64,000 nucleotides of DNA from Alteromonas sp. 5E99-2 (GTDB taxonomy: Bacteria; Pseudomonadota; Gammaproteobacteria; Enterobacterales; Alteromonadaceae), in the NCBI RefSeq assembly GCF_017368475.1, contig NZ_JAFNJE010000001.1, positions 124,001 to 188,000 on the forward strand, written 5' to 3'. The first letter of the stretch is position 1; each line of letters begins with the position of its first letter. Both the position numbers and the translations under genes were made by a program. Positions 28,537-38,226 of the stretch are shown here, piece by piece. The notes under the pieces are model-generated. The model was not told the DNA's origin. It did no database searches and saw only the letters and a list, made by a program, of their open reading frames with translations.

Positions 28537-30693
28537 TTAAGAATGTTTCTTCCAAATGGTTAATTGCGCTACAGTATGCTGATGTTTTCGAGCTGTTTCA
28601 CGGATCACGAAAGGCACATCTTGCGGTTCAGTAACCAAAGTGAAATGGCTTTTTAATTCGTCGGTTAATGCATCAAGGGTAGTGTAGTTTTCACCATTTA
28701 CCTTAACTCCACCTAACCAGTTTTCTTTATCAGTAAACTCTTCTAACCAAGTATACGGAGACGTAATCACCAAATATCCACCAGCATTAATGCGCTCTTT
28801 TATGCTTTCTAAAAACAGTTTTGGCTGGTACAAACGGTCAATCAAGTTACCTGCAAAAATCAGATCATAATTATCATACTTAGATTTTAAGTTGCAGGCG
28901 TCGCCTTGGCTAAATTCAATATTGTGAACTTTATCACCTAAACCTAGAGCACTAAGTTCAAATGTTCTCGGCTCAGACAGCTCTCCTTGGATTGGGATCA
29001 TGTATTTCACTTCGCCATGCTCAACTAGGTTAATCGCATTGCGAATAAAACGGGTTGAAAAATCTAATCCGTCAACGTGCTCAAAGTAATTTGCCAATTC
29101 AAAGGAACTGCGACCAACCGCACAACCAAGATCTAACGCTCGTTTATTCTGAGACAAATCGATATGAGGGATCAAGGCATTGATACATGCTTTTGGGAAG
29201 TTAGGCACGCCAAAATATTCGCTGCCATAATGAAACTCTAAATATTGCGCGATTAAATCGTCAGTTTCATAAGTATTAAAAGTTTGATCCACGTGTTGCT
29301 CCGATTCTATGTATCTAAAACCAGCATGCTGAAAGAAATGCCTACGAAATGCGTACCTTGAATCAATATGCGCTTCGTTTCCGGTGCTAATCCAGCTGCC
29401 GCCTTTTATTAAATTATGTTTTCCATCAAATGTAGGGACCGAAAAATCATCATATGCAGGATGTACTTTAAACCCGCTAAAACCATCAATGGCCGTTTCG
29501 GTCCATTGCCATACATTGCCAACAACGTCACCTAACTCATCTTTACCAAATATAAACTGGTCCACCGGAGCTGAAGATGCAGCATAGGCTAAATCAATAT
29601 TGCCTGGGGCTTTTTGCCAACTGGGGTATTCATCAGTGCCTTCCATTCCATGTTCATACAAACGGTACCATTCTGCTTCCGTTGGTAAACGTATGGCCTT
29701 GCCATTACGCGCAGATAACCAATTACAAAATGCTTTTGCTTCAAGGTAGTTTACATCTACAGGCCAACTCCAAGGCATAGGTATTTCTTCGGTCATACAG
29801 CGATACAACCAGTCATTACCACTTTTTAACCAAAACACAGGATGTACCGCGTTTTTATATTGACACCACTGCCAACCTTCGTCGGTCCACCATTGCTGAT
29901 CTAGGTATCCACCATCTTCAACAAAAGCTTTAAATTCGTGATTAGATACCAAAAACTGACTTGCTTTGAACTCACTTACCTTCGTCGATAGAGCTCCGTA
30001 CTCATTATCCCAACCATAGGTATTACCGCTAGCCGCCCTTCCCTGCTCAACGACACCAGCGTCAATAGTGATCATCTTATTCGATACTATAGGGTTGTCA
30101 GTTAAAAACCGCGGCCAATCTGATTGCGGTTGAACATAATTTATGTCCATTTGGCGTATTAGCACACTAGATGTCTCTAAATGAATACGCTCATGCTCTA
30201 TGCCCATTAAAATAATCCAAAACGGATCTCGCCATTGAATGGGTAAGGTTAAATTAATGGTATCAATAAGATTCAATACAAGAGATTTAACTTTATCGCG
30301 ATAAGCTTGTACCACGCTAACACTGGGCCAATTGTAATTCGCATCGTTTAAATCGTCCCATGACATTTCATCAACGCCAATCGCCATCATTGACTCAATA
30401 TCAAAACTGACATTATCTTCAATGATTTTTGCTACTCGTAGCTTGTTCACAAAGAAAACTGCAGTGTGGGCATAATAAAAAATAAGAGGATGACGAAGAG
30501 ATTCAGGCTTTAAATAATACGCCTCTTCGTTTTTTAAACAGGTAAACAAACTTTCGTATGTTTCGTAAGTACTAATGAAGTGCGCTTTAATTTCTTCGCG
30601 TTTGGCGTCAACGTCACCTTTATCAATAAAAGGCGTCTTAGAAATCGTTGGTAACATTGGTGACTCTGGGTTGATGTTCCGAATTGTACTCAT
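28537..30693 (-). CDS. ovoA: 5-histidylcysteine sulfoxide synthase / methyltransferase OvoA
   Basis: OvoA is a non-heme iron enzyme that joins Cys and His with O2 and, with its C-terminal domain, methylates 5-thiohistidine to ovothiol A. The 718-residue protein shows three parts: an N-terminal DinB-like domain with probable iron ligands His76 and the HxxxH pair His167/His171 (EHERIHLET), a formylglycine-enzyme-like domain (about 215-460, with RLPTEAEWYRLYEHG and GNVWQWTETA), and a SAM methyltransferase (about 500-718, ALDLGCAVGRSSFEL). All three are complete. It is first in an operon with the PLP enzyme. Ovothiol is a strong antioxidant thiol. Confidence 0.93.
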   Translation of the reverse strand: MSTIRNINPESPMLPTISKTPFIDKGDVDAKREEIKAHFISTYETYESLFTCLKNEEAYYLKPESLRHPLIFYYAHTAVFFVNKLRVAKIIEDNVSFDIESMMAIGVDEMSWDDLNDANYNWPSVSVVQAYRDKVKSLVLNLIDTINLTLPIQWRDPFWIILMGIEHERIHLETSSVLIRQMDINYVQPQSDWPRFLTDNPIVSNKMITIDAGVVEQGRAASGNTYGWDNEYGALSTKVSEFKASQFLVSNHEFKAFVEDGGYLDQQWWTDEGWQWCQYKNAVHPVFWLKSGNDWLYRCMTEEIPMPWSWPVDVNYLEAKAFCNWLSARNGKAIRLPTEAEWYRLYEHGMEGTDEYPSWQKAPGNIDLAYAASSAPVDQFIFGKDELGDVVGNVWQWTETAIDGFSGFKVHPAYDDFSVPTFDGKHNLIKGGSWISTGNEAHIDSRYAFRRHFFQHAGFRYIESEQHVDQTFNTYETDDLIAQYLEFHYGSEYFGVPNFPKACINALIPHIDLSQNKRALDLGCAVGRSSFELANYFEHVDGLDFSTRFIRNAINLVEHGEVKYMIPIQGELSEPRTFELSALGLGDKVHNIEFSQGDACNLKSKYDNYDLIFAGNLIDRLYQPKLFLESIKERINAGGYLVITSPYTWLEEFTDKENWLGGVKVNGENYTTLDALTDELKSHFTLVTEPQDVPFVIRETARKHQHTVAQLTIWKKHS

Positions 30694-30848
30694 AATATAC
30701 TTATCTTGATGTGAACAGGAATGCGTTACTTTTTTAAAGTATAACGCCTTTATCTACTTATTGATAGGTAAGGTTAAGGAATTGTTATTTTATAAGTTAT
30801 ACGCTGAGATTATATAAGAGAGGGCAAGTAAAACTATCAAAATTTGTA

Positions 30849-30907
30849 AACAAAAAGCTACTCTCTTCAATACCAAATTATTCTTAATATTGAAAAAGAG
30901 TAGCTTT
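30849..30907 (-). terminator. Long inverted repeat, terminator of the TonB receptor gene
   Basis: Arms 30854-30872 and 30888-30907 pair along about 18 positions with a small bulge, around a 15-nt loop. On the minus strand a T-rich stretch follows (30849-30856). It lies 62 nt after the receptor stop (30969) and before ovoA, so it should separate these two minus-strand genes. Confidence 0.75.
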
Positions 30908-30968
30908 ATAGAAAGGTGCACCCAATACAGCTCTGTTAAAGTAACTGCTTTGGGTACTAGACCTTGAA

Positions 30969-33900
30969 TTAAATTGTAAAGTTTAACCCTACAAAGTAGA
31001 AACGACCTCTAGGACCAGCAGGCCTTGAAAGCGTTGCTATAAAAGGGTCTTCTTCAAACGCGTTGTTTACACCACCATATATTTCAACTGTTTTACTGTA
31101 GTTATACGAAACAGAAAAATCATGAACAAAAGCAGTTCCTGTATTTGCTATACTAATGAAGTCGGGATTATTAGCAATATCATCATTCTCAAGACCTGGA
31201 AGTAATTGGTTGTCTTCAAAACGTCCAGACCAACCAAATACAAAGTCGCCTACCGAATAATCAATATTAAAATTCATAATCCATTCAGGGTTATTGAATG
31301 TCCCTAGTACATCTGTAACCGCTTCTGGCGCAGACACGTCTCTTACTTCATCGTTTTTAATAAAGCGAGTGCCGTTCAACGACAAATCAACTTTGTTGCC
31401 TTTAGCAATTTCAAAACCATAGCTAGCACTAAAGTCAACACCAGAAACACTTACTGCTGCTAAATTAATGAATCCCGATTGGAAATCAGTAATAAAGCCA
31501 TCTGTCGCGTCTCGTTGAATTGCATCACAGAACACGTTATCGATTGTTGGCGCATCTACACAATTTTGCGCAATATCAAAGCCATCAAGACTATCAATTA
31601 GGCCATCGATATCAATTTCGTAATAATCAAGGCTAATGGATAATCCTTCGAAGAACCCGCCTAATTCAGATTGAGGAGCCCACGCAATACCCACAGTTAA
31701 CGTTTCCGCTTCTTCAGGATTCAAATCTGGGTTACCTCCAGTCGTACCAGGTACAAATGCAGACAAGAAATTAGTCGAATCATAGGTTCCGTCAGCAACT
31801 GTATTACCTATTAATGCAATACAGTTTGCTTCTCTGAACTCACTACCAGCTTCAATGAAGTTTTGATTACAAGGGTCATCTGATGCACCTAAAGTAGCCA
31901 AAAACGTTGGCGCAAATGCTTCATTAATATTAGGCACGCGCACCGCTTCAGAATACGTGCTTTTCACTGTCAAAGTGTCTATTGGAGACCATAAGAAACC
32001 ATAGCTGTATGTATCAAATGAACCATAAGGGTCGTAATCTGAAATACGATACGCTGCACGTATATCTAATTTCTCTGCGAACGGTTTTCCACTTAAAATA
32101 GGAATGTCGACTTCAGCAAAAAATTCCGAAACATCATATTCACCATTGGAAGGATTAGTAGGCCCAGCTTGCGAATCTTGGGTTTCAAACGTAAATCCTG
32201 CTGCTGAGAAATTACCAGGAGTAAAAGAACTTGACTCTTTGCGGTACTCATACCCCACCGCAAAGTTAACAGCGCCCGCAGGTAATTCAAACAAATCGCT
32301 TGAATCGCCAGAAATGGCTGCTAAGAAATTTCTTTGTTCAATGTCAGTGCGCTCAGTTTCAGACTGAAAAATAAATGCGGCACCTTCAGCACTAATTGAA
32401 TTCTCGCCAAAAATACTAATCGGTACACACTGTCCGTCGCCAGCATCAAATGTAGTAAAAGCAAAATTCTCGTTTGCAACAGGGAATGGAGACGATGGGG
32501 GTGTAGCACTAGAGTCTATATCAGAACGACACACTGTATTCCCAGTTACTGGGTCAACAACAGCATCAATAGCAGCAAAGTACCTGTCTTCTAATCGTTC
32601 ATTAGAAGTGGTGTCTGCATCAGTACGGCCGTAGTTGTAAAACACTTCGAAATCTAAAGATGTACCCGGAATATAACCTTCAAACCCAGTGACGACCCTA
32701 AAAGTTCTTCGTTCTGCCAGTGGATTTGAGCGAGCAGTAATGTCTAATACATCTCTGGACACCACCAAGTTAACATCGACACCTTCTGCAACTAAGCCGT
32801 CTATTTGGTTAGCTAATTCATCTGGAATAAACGGGTTGTCTAACAAAATAGGAATATCATCGTTAAAACCGTTGACCTGGTTAGTTTCTTGAGTATCGCT
32901 AGTAACATATTTTGCATCAACAAATACGTTTACGAAATCAGCGAGCTCATAACTACCGGATGTTTGAAATAAAAGGCGTTTGGTGTCAGGTAAAATTAGC
33001 TCTAAATCAGGCTCCGTCGCTACACCATCACCACCACTTGCAGCAAAGGCGTCAACAAAGACATCACCAGGATTAAACGCCCTTAAGCCATCTTCAGCAA
33101 AAAACTGACATGTGGGAACACCGGCTGAACCAAGGGCAACACCGCACCCCGTTGCACCACCTGAAGAAAACACATCACCAAATGCACTCCCGCTTAACGA
33201 AATTACACCACCAGCACTAGAAATAGGTAACCTTTCATCAGGTACAAATGTATTTGCAAAACGAGAGTCAACACCAAAGGCATTTTGTGTTGCTTCATTA
33301 TTAGTAACTTGTCCGAGTAATCCCGAGCCAGCAAAACTTCTATCACGTGCAAAAACGGGGCTAGTTTGTTGGTATTCTACTGCGAAAACCAGATCGCCTT
33401 TATTCGATGCGATACCATTTGCTACTGATATAAAGAATTCATTTGCATCCCCGTCATCAGTTACGCCTGTTTGCGTGCGAACTTCAATACCATCAAACGA
33501 TTTACCATCGCGAATATTAAAGTTAACCACGCCTGATACAGCATCAGCGCCATAAATCGCCGACGCACCACCAGTTAGTATTTCTACATTTTTTAATAAC
33601 GCTGTCGATATTGTATTAACATCTACCGATGCCGTACCCTCAATACCTGAAATATGACGACGGCCATTTTCCACTACCAGAGTACGTTCTTCGCCTAAGT
33701 TTCTTAGGTTCAACAAACTCGCACCTAAAGGTGAACCATTAAAAGCAGAGAAAGATCCAGGAAGTGAACCTTGAAGCTGTGGAGATTCCCTTAACAAGGC
33801 GCCAATATCAATTTGTCCTGACAACTGAATATCTTCACCACCAATAACAAAAACTGGGCTGGTTGTATCTAATGCGCTGTCTCTCGAAATACGAGAGCCT

Positions 33901-34031
33901 GTCACTGATATCTTTTCTACGACGGTTTCATCTAAATTATCTTGAGCCCAACTAGGTGCAGAAGATAGAGCTAATGCAACAGCACATGCCAGTGACGTAG
34001 TATTAACCACTTTGTTGTGTAACGTTTTCAT
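30969..34031 (-). CDS. TonB-dependent outer-membrane receptor (1020 aa)
   Basis: A large outer-membrane receptor with signal peptide (ending APSWA), TonB box-like start VVEKISVTGSRI, plug domain (about 55-200; LNLRNLGEERTLVVENGRR, GGASAIYGADAVSGVVNF) and a long 22-stranded barrel ending in FVGLNFTI. It belongs to the type with long acidic extracellular loops common in marine Alteromonadales. Several Cys pairs occur in loops. Substrate cannot be told: no degradation enzymes or TonB system lie beside it. It is transcribed alone, with a terminator downstream and a 312-nt divergent region upstream. Confidence 0.88.
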   Translation of the reverse strand: MKTLHNKVVNTTSLACAVALALSSAPSWAQDNLDETVVEKISVTGSRISRDSALDTTSPVFVIGGEDIQLSGQIDIGALLRESPQLQGSLPGSFSAFNGSPLGASLLNLRNLGEERTLVVENGRRHISGIEGTASVDVNTISTALLKNVEILTGGASAIYGADAVSGVVNFNIRDGKSFDGIEVRTQTGVTDDGDANEFFISVANGIASNKGDLVFAVEYQQTSPVFARDRSFAGSGLLGQVTNNEATQNAFGVDSRFANTFVPDERLPISSAGGVISLSGSAFGDVFSSGGATGCGVALGSAGVPTCQFFAEDGLRAFNPGDVFVDAFAASGGDGVATEPDLELILPDTKRLLFQTSGSYELADFVNVFVDAKYVTSDTQETNQVNGFNDDIPILLDNPFIPDELANQIDGLVAEGVDVNLVVSRDVLDITARSNPLAERRTFRVVTGFEGYIPGTSLDFEVFYNYGRTDADTTSNERLEDRYFAAIDAVVDPVTGNTVCRSDIDSSATPPSSPFPVANENFAFTTFDAGDGQCVPISIFGENSISAEGAAFIFQSETERTDIEQRNFLAAISGDSSDLFELPAGAVNFAVGYEYRKESSSFTPGNFSAAGFTFETQDSQAGPTNPSNGEYDVSEFFAEVDIPILSGKPFAEKLDIRAAYRISDYDPYGSFDTYSYGFLWSPIDTLTVKSTYSEAVRVPNINEAFAPTFLATLGASDDPCNQNFIEAGSEFREANCIALIGNTVADGTYDSTNFLSAFVPGTTGGNPDLNPEEAETLTVGIAWAPQSELGGFFEGLSISLDYYEIDIDGLIDSLDGFDIAQNCVDAPTIDNVFCDAIQRDATDGFITDFQSGFINLAAVSVSGVDFSASYGFEIAKGNKVDLSLNGTRFIKNDEVRDVSAPEAVTDVLGTFNNPEWIMNFNIDYSVGDFVFGWSGRFEDNQLLPGLENDDIANNPDFISIANTGTAFVHDFSVSYNYSKTVEIYGGVNNAFEEDPFIATLSRPAGPRGRFYFVGLNFTI

Positions 34032-34343
34032 TTGTGTCTCCGAAAATCATTATTATAATTATGTTTATTGCTTATACATTTAAGAATGAATAAAAAGTGA
34101 ATACTGCAAGCATAAATCATGCATAAATCAAACCATGCCAAATATTTATGCAAAATGTCACTAGGATAAGCTCCATCAGTCATTTTTATTCACTAAAAAA
34201 CATATGAAACTCATAAAAGTAGAGTTACATTGTCTAATAATTGCATCATTTAAGTGCAACTAAAGTGTAATTAAGTTGTCTAATCTTAGTTATGTTGTTT
34301 CAATATTAGCATTTTTTACAAATAATGTTTAAACGAGGCTAAC
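34032..34343. promoter_or_regulatory. 312-nt divergent region between TonB receptor and modA
   Basis: No gene is seen. The notable feature is a tandem repeat GCATAAATCA at 34110-34119 and 34121-34130, 80-100 nt before the receptor start, with an 11-bp period that puts both copies on the same DNA face. I find no clear ModE-type palindrome before modA. Confidence 0.35.
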
Positions 34344-35084
34344 CTGAAATATATACTATTCACATTAGTGATGTTATTCACTGTGCTTGCAAAGGCCGAA
34401 CAAACCCATATTGCGGTTGCAAGTAATTTTGTTAAGCCAATGAAGGCTTTAATTAAAAAGTTTGAACAAGAAAACGACCATACTATTCAAGTGTCTTTTG
34501 CTTCATCAGGAAAGCTATATAGTCAAATTCGCAATGGCGCGCCTTATCATCTATTTTTTTCAGCCGACCAAGAAAAACCAAACCAGCTGGTTACTGATAA
34601 TTTAGCGAGTGCAGATAAAGTATTTACTTATGCATACGGTAAACTTGTGCTTTGGTCTAATGACCCTAATTTAATTCAAGATAATGAAACGTTACTTACT
34701 GATAATTTCTATAAAATTGCCATCGCTAATCCCAAACTAGCGCCTTTTGGAGTGGCAGCACAACAAACAATCGAGTCATTAGAATTAACATCACAGCTAA
34801 CCCCGAAAATCGTACGCGCTGAAAATGTCGCGCAAGCTCACCAGTTTATCAGTACTGGTAATGCCGAATTAGGCTTTATTGCAATGGGTCAAGTATTTGC
34901 CGATAATCATTTAGTAACTGGTTCAGTTTGGGTCGTTCCATCCAATCTATATGAACCTATTCAACAAAGTGGTGTTCTTCTTACGGCAGCAGAAAACAAC
35001 GTAGCGGCTCGCGCATTTATGTTGTTTCTTCAATCCAACGAAGCTAAACACATTATTCAAGGTTTTGGTTTTAAAACAGAGTGA
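34344..35084 (+). CDS. modA: Molybdate ABC transporter, periplasmic binding protein
   Basis: ModA binds molybdate (or tungstate) in the periplasm and hands it to ModB. The family pattern is clear: HIAVASNFVKPMKAL, SFASSGKLYSQIRNGAPYHLFFSAD, and YAYGKLVLWS. I place the start at CTG 34344: it has GAGG (34335-34338) at good spacing and gives a complete signal peptide (MKYILFTLVMLFTVLAKA). The next possible starts, GTG 34368 and ATG 34371, cut that peptide in half and lack a ribosome binding site. No ATG, GTG or TTG lies upstream in frame. With the CTG start the protein has 246 residues. modB overlaps by 4 nt. Confidence 0.88.
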   Translation: MKYILFTLVMLFTVLAKAEQTHIAVASNFVKPMKALIKKFEQENDHTIQVSFASSGKLYSQIRNGAPYHLFFSADQEKPNQLVTDNLASADKVFTYAYGKLVLWSNDPNLIQDNETLLTDNFYKIAIANPKLAPFGVAAQQTIESLELTSQLTPKIVRAENVAQAHQFISTGNAELGFIAMGQVFADNHLVTGSVWVVPSNLYEPIQQSGVLLTAAENNVAARAFMLFLQSNEAKHIIQGFGFKTE

Positions 35085-35797
35085 ATGATAGAAATTTAAT
35101 GAGCCTATATTCCGCCAATGACATGCAAGCAATTGTGCTAACGCTCAAATTAGCAAGTGTAACCACAGTTATTCTATTGTTAATTTCAACGCCAATTGCA
35201 CTATGGTTAGCTAATACTCACTCACGAATGAAGGCTTTAATAAGTGCATCTATTGCACTGCCCTTAATATTACCTCCCAGTGTTTTAGGCTTTTACATGT
35301 TATTAGCTATGGGACCAACTGGCCCAATAGGGGCTGTTACTCAAGCATTGGGTTTACATACCCTTGCATTTTCATTTACAGGATTAGTATTCGCCTCAGT
35401 GATCTATTCTTTGCCTTTCGTTGTGCACCCTATTTACAATGCGTTAATTACAGTGGGTAGGCGCCCTCTAGAAGTGGCTGCTACTCTTGGTGCATCACCT
35501 GTAGACAGTTTCTTTAATGTTGTATTGCCTTTAGCCCGTTCCGGTTTTTTAACTGCTGTTATTTTAGGGTTTGCGCATACGATAGGCGAGTTTGGTGTTG
35601 TACTTATGATTGGAGGTAATATTCCCGGTGTTACTCAAGTAATCTCGGTACAAATGTACGAGCACGTCGAAACATTAAATTACGATCAGGCTCATATCCT
35701 TGCCGCGACTATGGTCATTTTTTCGCTTGTTACCTTAACACTTATTTATAGTATTCAACGCCCATTTAAACACCAAAAGCCTTCATTCAGCTCATGA
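35081..35797 (+). CDS. modB: Molybdate ABC transporter, permease
   Basis: ModB is the inner-membrane channel for molybdate. The 238-residue protein has about five helices and the permease-ATPase contact loop (EAA motif) EVAATLGASPVDSFFNVVLP, followed by FAHTIGEFGVVLMIGGNIPG, which is typical of ModB. Start GTG 35081 overlaps the modA stop (GTGA); ATG 35099 is an alternative that loses only six residues. The stop overlaps modC by 4 nt, so all three genes are coupled. Confidence 0.93.
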   Translation: MNDRNLMSLYSANDMQAIVLTLKLASVTTVILLLISTPIALWLANTHSRMKALISASIALPLILPPSVLGFYMLLAMGPTGPIGAVTQALGLHTLAFSFTGLVFASVIYSLPFVVHPIYNALITVGRRPLEVAATLGASPVDSFFNVVLPLARSGFLTAVILGFAHTIGEFGVVLMIGGNIPGVTQVISVQMYEHVETLNYDQAHILAATMVIFSLVTLTLIYSIQRPFKHQKPSFSS

Positions 35798-36876
35798 CAG
35801 GTTTATTTTTAGAACTACACTTACAGCAAAAATCATTCACACTAGAAGTTGATATTACTTTGCCTTCAGAAGGTGTGACTGTGCTGTATGGCCAATCTGG
35901 TTCAGGTAAAACAACCCTACTACGATGTATTGCAGGTTTAGAAAAAAACGTTAGAGGCACAATCGAATTTAAACAAGAACAATGGCACACAGATAATAAG
36001 TTTGTCCCTACTTATAAACGCAATATAGGTTATGTATTTCAAGAGCCAAGTTTATTCGAGCACTTAACAACACAACAAAATTTAGCATTTGCCTCAAAAC
36101 GAGTGAAAGGCGATAAACAAAATAACGAAGATCACATTATTAAGTTATTAGGTATTGAAGCCCTATTGGATCACTACCCTGATCAAATGTCTGGTGGCGA
36201 AAAACAACGAGTTGCTATTGCGAGAGCCCTGTTGTCGAATCCCAGTATGTTATTGATGGACGAACCCCTTGCTTCATTAGACACCAATAGAAAAAATGAG
36301 ATTTTACCTTACCTTGAAGCACTAAAAACTAAATTAAACATTCCAATTATCTACGTGACCCATTCTCCTGACGAAGTTGCTCGTTTAGCCGATCATTTAG
36401 TCGTAATTGATGATGGTGAAATTATTACTTCTGGTCCGTTATCGGAAACGCTATCGCGTTTAGAGTCCCCCAATCACCTCAACGCGGAGCTAGGTGTAGT
36501 AATAGATTCGACCATATCCGAACAGGACAAGCAGTGGAAGATGTCAAAAATATTGATGTCTGGGGAAGAATTGTGGTTTCACGATGATATTCATAAAAAT
36601 GCAAATGAAGTGGGAAGCCTTGTCAGAATACAAATATTAGCCAGCGATGTAAGTTTAAGTTTAAGTGCTCGGCTGGGAACAAGCATCACCAACTGTTTAC
36701 CTGCAACTATCACAGAAATTAACGATAACCTCGACACAGGAATTACTTTGGTAAAATTGATTATTGGAGACACGGCTGTAATATCCCGTATTAGCAGTAG
36801 ATCGGCTCATACCTTAAATATACATATAGGCATGAAAATTTGGGCTCAAATCAAATCTGCGGCAGTCATAAGGTAG
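35794..36876 (+). CDS. modC: Molybdate ABC transporter, ATPase
   Basis: ModC powers the transporter. The 360-residue protein has Walker A YGQSGSGKTT, Q-loop VFQEPSLFEHL, signature MSGGEKQRVAIARALL, Walker B MLLMDEP and H-loop YVTHSPDEV. The C-terminal ~65 residues form a Mop-like molybdate-binding domain (TSITNCLPATITEIND). The gene ends 9 nt from the convergent glrR. Molybdate import fits the window's molybdenum enzyme NasA and its mobA gene. Confidence 0.94.
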   Translation: MTGLFLELHLQQKSFTLEVDITLPSEGVTVLYGQSGSGKTTLLRCIAGLEKNVRGTIEFKQEQWHTDNKFVPTYKRNIGYVFQEPSLFEHLTTQQNLAFASKRVKGDKQNNEDHIIKLLGIEALLDHYPDQMSGGEKQRVAIARALLSNPSMLLMDEPLASLDTNRKNEILPYLEALKTKLNIPIIYVTHSPDEVARLADHLVVIDDGEIITSGPLSETLSRLESPNHLNAELGVVIDSTISEQDKQWKMSKILMSGEELWFHDDIHKNANEVGSLVRIQILASDVSLSLSARLGTSITNCLPATITEINDNLDTGITLVKLIIGDTAVISRISSRSAHTLNIHIGMKIWAQIKSAAVIR

Positions 36877-36885
36877 TGTTAATAC

Positions 36886-38226
36886 CTATCGATATTGTTC
36901 AGCATTAAGCTCATATTTTTTTAGCAACTTATGTAAGTCTGTTCTGTTTCTTCCTGCCAAATCAGCTGCTCGCGTTACATTACCTTCTGTCATTTTCAGC
37001 AACTTAATCAAATACTCTCTTTCAAACGACACCCGCGCTTCCGCTAACGTTGGCCATGTTTGGCGGGTTGAAGATAGCGCTTGTTTAACTAAATGTAGGT
37101 TAATCGTTTTCGTATCAGTTAATGCTACACATTGCTCCACAGTATTAACCAATTGGCGAATGTTTCCAGGCCAAGAGGCGGTAACCAGCGCTTGCATTGC
37201 ATCAGGCGCAAAACCGTTCACCCGAACCCCTATTTGTTTTGAAATCTGCTGTAACAGGTGTCGAGCTAGTAACGGAATGTCTTCGGCCCGCTCAGTCAAA
37301 CTGGGCAGCACCAAATTAACCACATTAAGCCGATAGTATAAATCTTCTCTAAAACGTCCTTTTTCCATCTCTTTCGTTAAATTTCTATGGGTAGCAGATA
37401 ATACCCTTACATCAATTGAAATCTCAGTTGTTGCGCCCACAGGGCGTATTTTTCTTTCCTGCAAAGCACGTAATAATTTCACCTGCAAAGGAATTGGCAT
37501 ATCTCCAATTTCATCTAAAAATAGCGTCCCGCCATCAGCCTGTTGAAATAAGCCTTTATGCTGCGACACGGCACCAGTGAATGCTCCTTTGCTATGGCCA
37601 AACAGCTCTGATTCAAGTAAGTTCTCGGGTAAAGCACCGCAATTAATAGGTACAAAGGGCTTATCTTTTCTTGGACTAGCTTGATGAATTGCATTAGCTA
37701 ATAGCTCTTTACCAGCGCCACTTGGCCCAGAAATAAGAACACTAATATCTCTTTGTGCAACGCGATATGCCTGTTCGAGAACAGACTGCATACAAGGTGA
37801 CCGAGTAATAATATTCGTTGCCCACCCTTTTCCCTGCATTGGCGCTGCGGCTAGAATTGCATTCTCTAATGTTTGCCTTAGTGCATTGTGATCAATTGGC
37901 TTAGTTAAAAATCCAGCGACGCCTTCTTTTGTCGCGGCTACCGCATCTTCTATGGTGCCATGGGCAGTCATCAAAATAACAGGAGTGCTTTTACCTAAAT
38001 CCACCAACCTTTTAAACAGGGTCAAGCCGTCCATACCCGGCATTCTCAAATCAGTTAAAACCACATCATAGTCATGTATTTTCAAGGACTGCATTGCTTC
38101 GTTTCCACTGCTGGCTGAAACAACTTGGTAACCCTCTGAAGTAAGTCGAATACTTAATAGGCGCAATAAACTAACGTCATCATCCACTAACAACAGTTTT
38201 TGAGTTTGTTTTTCTTCTGATGACAT
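36886..38226 (-). CDS. glrR: Sigma-54-dependent response regulator GlrR
   Basis: GlrR is the DNA-binding partner of the kinase GlrK; in E. coli it activates the sigma-54 promoter of the sRNA glmY. The 446-residue protein has a receiver domain (phospho-Asp in VVLTDLRMPGMDG), an AAA+ domain with Walker A SGPSGAGKE, the sigma-54 contact loop GAFTGA, and LFLDEIGDMP, and a C-terminal helix-turn-helix (EGNVTRAADLAGRNRTDLHK). The gene order glrK, lipoprotein, glrR is the same as in E. coli. Start ATG 38226 overlaps the qseG stop (TGATG). Confidence 0.9.
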   Translation of the reverse strand: MSSEEKQTQKLLLVDDDVSLLRLLSIRLTSEGYQVVSASSGNEAMQSLKIHDYDVVLTDLRMPGMDGLTLFKRLVDLGKSTPVILMTAHGTIEDAVAATKEGVAGFLTKPIDHNALRQTLENAILAAAPMQGKGWATNIITRSPCMQSVLEQAYRVAQRDISVLISGPSGAGKELLANAIHQASPRKDKPFVPINCGALPENLLESELFGHSKGAFTGAVSQHKGLFQQADGGTLFLDEIGDMPIPLQVKLLRALQERKIRPVGATTEISIDVRVLSATHRNLTKEMEKGRFREDLYYRLNVVNLVLPSLTERAEDIPLLARHLLQQISKQIGVRVNGFAPDAMQALVTASWPGNIRQLVNTVEQCVALTDTKTINLHLVKQALSSTRQTWPTLAEARVSFEREYLIKLLKMTEGNVTRAADLAGRNRTDLHKLLKKYELNAEQYR

